Assembly: GCF_009659535.1 (NCBI RefSeq)
Contig: NZ_VJZZ01000003.1
Location: forward strand, 466,809 to 530,808
Length of the DNA: 64,000 bases
Direction: 5' to 3'
From: Aggregicoccus sp. 17bor-14
GTDB taxonomy: Bacteria > Myxococcota > Myxococcia > Myxococcales > Myxococcaceae
Position numbers and translations under genes: made by a program. A model generated the notes under the pieces. The model had not been told where the DNA came from. It ran no database searches and saw nothing but the letters and a program-made list of their open reading frames with translations. Position 1 is the stretch's first letter; every line of letters begins with the position of its first letter. Below are positions 62,378-64,000 of the stretch, piece after piece.

Positions 62378-62449
62378 GGGGAAACCTAGGGCATGCGCCC
62401 GGGTGGTGCAGTCATCCGGGGCAGGATCTGCGTGAGGGGCCCCTCTTGC

Positions 62450-62827
62450 TCACGGAACGGCGGGGCCCTTCCGGGTGCAGAGCTCCAGGGCAGAGCAGAG
62501 TCGGTCCTCGTCTACGGGCTTCAACAGCGAGAGGGCGACGCCGGCTGCCTCGACGGGCGCATGTCCATTGACGAGCGCGAGCACGGGGACGCGCGGAGCA
62601 GGCCAGCGCCGCTGGACCTCCGAGAGGTCGTCCCTCGACGAGCGGGCTTCGCTGTCGACGGCGACCAGGATGGCCTGGGGAGCGGGCGTCGGGCTCTCGG
62701 AGAGGTGCGCGACGGAGGGGAAGGCGCGGACCCGGTAGCCCCGCGCGCTGAGGACCTCGCAGAGAACCTCGCGGAGGTCCTGGCAGGACTCGAAGAGCAG
62801 GACGTCGCGGACGGTAGCGCTGGGCAT
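62450..62827 (-). CDS. receiver-like protein with altered acidic pocket
   Basis: A 125-residue single-domain protein with the receiver topology. D58 (ILVAVDSEA) and K103 (LLKPVDEDRL) are kept, but the acidic pair after strand 1 is E13-S14 (VLLFESCQDL) and the switch Thr/Ser is replaced (VLALVNG). It is probably a pseudo-receiver or uses an altered metal site. Located 84 bp downstream of the beta-repeat gene on the same strand. Confidence 0.65.
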   Translation of the reverse strand: MPSATVRDVLLFESCQDLREVLCEVLSARGYRVRAFPSVAHLSESPTPAPQAILVAVDSEARSSRDDLSEVQRRWPAPRVPVLALVNGHAPVEAAGVALSLLKPVDEDRLCSALELCTRKGPAVP

Positions 62828-62911
62828 GGCCTCTTCCTCGCTCCAGGTTCAGAGAGGGGACGGGACCCAGCGATGGTTCTTCAGTTGTAGGCGGTCGATG
62901 GGACCGGGGCG

Positions 62912-63550
62912 CTACTGAAGTGCGTCGGCGGGGGCGCGGAAGATCTGGCCCTCCGGTCCCTCGAGAAGGAGCGAGCCCGAGTTGGTGGGCCCCACCCTGA
63001 GGGAGGCGCGCGGGAGGCCCAGCCGGTCGACGAGCAAGAGACCAGGCGAGCCCTGCGCATCGGAGTCGAGGATCGCGCGTGGGCGGCCCGTCGGGTCGAG
63101 CAGCTCCAGGCGCGAGGAGCCGTCGGCCTGCAGGCCAACGGTGAAGAACTCAGGACCGGCAGCCTGTGCGAGGGCGAGGCGGGGCGCTTCGTTTCCGAAG
63201 ACAGTGAGCTCGGCGAGCGTCTGACCCGAGGCGGTGGAGAGCCGCAGTTTCGGCGAGCCGTCGCTGCCGACAGCCAGCAAGGCGCGCGGGTGCTCTTGGG
63301 AGTCGTGAAGCACCAGTCCCGTCGAGCCATCAGGCATCGTGCCGAGGTGGGCTCGCGTCTTCCCCGTGCCATCGACGAGCGTGAGCTCGCGCGCGGTGAG
63401 GTGGTCGGAAGACGCGCCAGTGCGGAGAGCGAGGGTGACGGCGGAAGCGGCGGCGAGCGCGGCTAGCACCGCTGTGGCCGCACAGAGCAGGGTAAGTCGG
63501 CGGCAGCGAGCGGTCAGCTCGGCGAGGCGATCATCAATCGTGGGGCTCAT
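62912..63550 (-). CDS. membrane-anchored protein with seven 23-residue beta repeats
   Basis: A 212-residue protein with one N-terminal membrane helix (about 19-42) and a mature part made of about seven consecutive 23-residue units of the form LxLxDxxGxxRAxLxxxxDGSP (for example LTLVDGTGKTRAHLGTMPDG and RLELLDPTGRPRAILDSD), which suggests a beta-solenoid or barrel-like repeat. GAGGAGG upstream of ATG 63550 supports this start. Similar repeats occur in proteins of unknown function in other bacteria. A much longer in-frame reading from 63973 runs through repeat DNA and is rejected. Confidence 0.72.
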   Translation of the reverse strand: MSPTIDDRLAELTARCRRLTLLCAATAVLAALAAASAVTLALRTGASSDHLTARELTLVDGTGKTRAHLGTMPDGSTGLVLHDSQEHPRALLAVGSDGSPKLRLSTASGQTLAELTVFGNEAPRLALAQAAGPEFFTVGLQADGSSRLELLDPTGRPRAILDSDAQGSPGLLLVDRLGLPRASLRVGPTNSGSLLLEGPEGQIFRAPADALQ

Positions 63551-63704
63551 GGCGCGCCTCCTCGTGGGCGTCTGCCGTGAAAACATCACAACTGCCTGCC
63601 GGGTTCCCGAGTAACTGAGCCGCAGTCGCGCTCTCCCGACAGGGATACGGGCTGCGCCGCAGGGTGCGCAGCGGGCGGAGGAGCCGTGCGCGGGGCGCAG
63701 GCGG

Positions 63705-63733
63705 CCGGGGCTGCCGCCCGGGGGCAGCCCCGG
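63705..63733. repeat. GC-only hairpin
   Basis: CCGGGGCTGCC (63705-63715) pairs with GGCAGCCCCGG (63723-63733), an 11 bp perfect stem with a 7 base loop. There is no T tract, so a terminator is not indicated. Confidence 0.6.
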
Positions 63734-63846
63734 GGCGTGGCCGCCGCCGGCCGGAGGGGCCCCCGGAGGCACTCGCGCCCGAAAGGGGCCCTGGGGGCGC
63801 CGGGGGCGCGCGGGCGGCACCGCAGTGCGGGGGAGGCCGGGCCCGC

Positions 63847-63911
63847 GCGAGACGGCGCCCGGGCGAGAGGCCGCCCGGGGCGAGAGGGCGCCCGTCCGGG
63901 ACGGCGCCCGT
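63847..63911. repeat. four imperfect 16 bp tandem repeats
   Basis: Units GCGAGACGGCGCCCGG, GCGAGAGGCCGCCCGG, GGCGAGAGGGCGCCCGT and CCGGGACGGCGCCCGT follow each other without gaps. Sixteen is not a multiple of three, which argues against a coding origin. Confidence 0.65.
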
Positions 63912-64000
63912 GTCCGGGAGGGGGCGCGGCGCGGGGGCGCGGCAAGGGCGCGCAGGGCCCGCAAAAAGGCCAACGCCCCCAGGCGAGTCCTCGGTGGGGA

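Larger units (their letters stand above)
63551..64000. other. GC-extreme repeat-bearing region at the window edge
   Basis: No gene is supported in these 450 bp. The region holds the presumed promoter of the beta-repeat gene near 63551-63620, an 11 bp-stem hairpin (63705-63733) and four imperfect 16 bp tandem repeats (63847-63911). Composition is almost entirely G and C. The right end may run into a gene outside the window. Confidence 0.6.

Noticed and set aside
62912..63973. 353-residue version of the beta-repeat protein
   Set aside because: The extra 141 residues come from GC tandem repeats with a 16 bp period; the strong ribosome site and membrane helix support the start at 63550.

Overview
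The window looks like chromosomal DNA of a myxobacterium (Myxococcota, most likely the Myxococcaceae/Archangiaceae branch). The GC content is very high (I estimate above 70 percent), genes are closely packed, GTG starts are common and one TTG start is well supported. There is a heavy load of two-component proteins, a Ser/Thr kinase fused to a nucleotide cyclase, lipoproteins with Gly/Asp-Gly-Gly linkers, and a 3116-residue TPR protein. The family-level placement is inference. I see no rRNA, tRNA, CRISPR array, insertion sequence or prophage; this reads as ordinary chromosome.

Layout. 0-13.4 kb: metabolic and housekeeping genes: AlkA-type glycosylase, dienelactone hydrolase, desaturase, DUF2231 membrane protein, acetyl-CoA synthetase, 2OG-Fe(II) oxygenase, DUF4230 protein, a LysR regulator with two near-identical boxes, a gloA-DUF1684-TPR/DUF1444 operon, a quinone oxidoreductase and a secreted hydrolase-like protein. 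13.5-24.5 kb: an S9 peptidase, a membrane histidine kinase, an NlpE-like lipoprotein, a methyltransferase, a NIPSNAP protein, a TPR lipoprotein, and a hybrid kinase/receiver protein whose ATP-binding domain is degenerate. 24.6-33.3 kb: isocitrate dehydrogenase, a VKOR-DsbA fusion with a SUI1-like factor, YgfZ, an outer-membrane barrel, a ChaN-like lipoprotein, and a GAF kinase facing a stand-alone receiver.

33.3-43.9 kb: fumarylacetoacetate hydrolase and maleylacetoacetate isomerase (end of tyrosine catabolism); close by is a single-domain 4-hydroxyphenylpyruvate-dioxygenase-like protein divergent from a LysR gene. Then NagB, 6-phosphofructokinase, a Cys-rich small protein, a VanX-type dipeptidase, QueC and a lipoprotein. 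43.9-56 kb: the giant TPR gene, apparently heading the lipoprotein-queC-vanX operon, divergent from the kinase-cyclase gene. 56-64 kb: NlpC/P60 hydrolase, argC-argB, GNAT acetyltransferase, endonuclease III, a phospholipase D/cardiolipin synthase-type enzyme, a receiver-like protein and a beta-repeat membrane-anchored protein, ending in GC-extreme tandem-repeat DNA.

Themes. Gene pairs are often coupled by the four-base GTGA overlap (fah/maiA, lipoprotein/queC, queC/vanX, argC/argB). A dispersed palindromic repeat (CCCTCTCCC-nnn-GGGAGAGGG) sits at gene ends and supplies the final codons of two proteins. Three stand-alone receiver proteins have altered acidic pockets. The most unusual unit is the divergent giant-TPR / kinase-cyclase locus. 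I do not see a clear new defence or mobile system.
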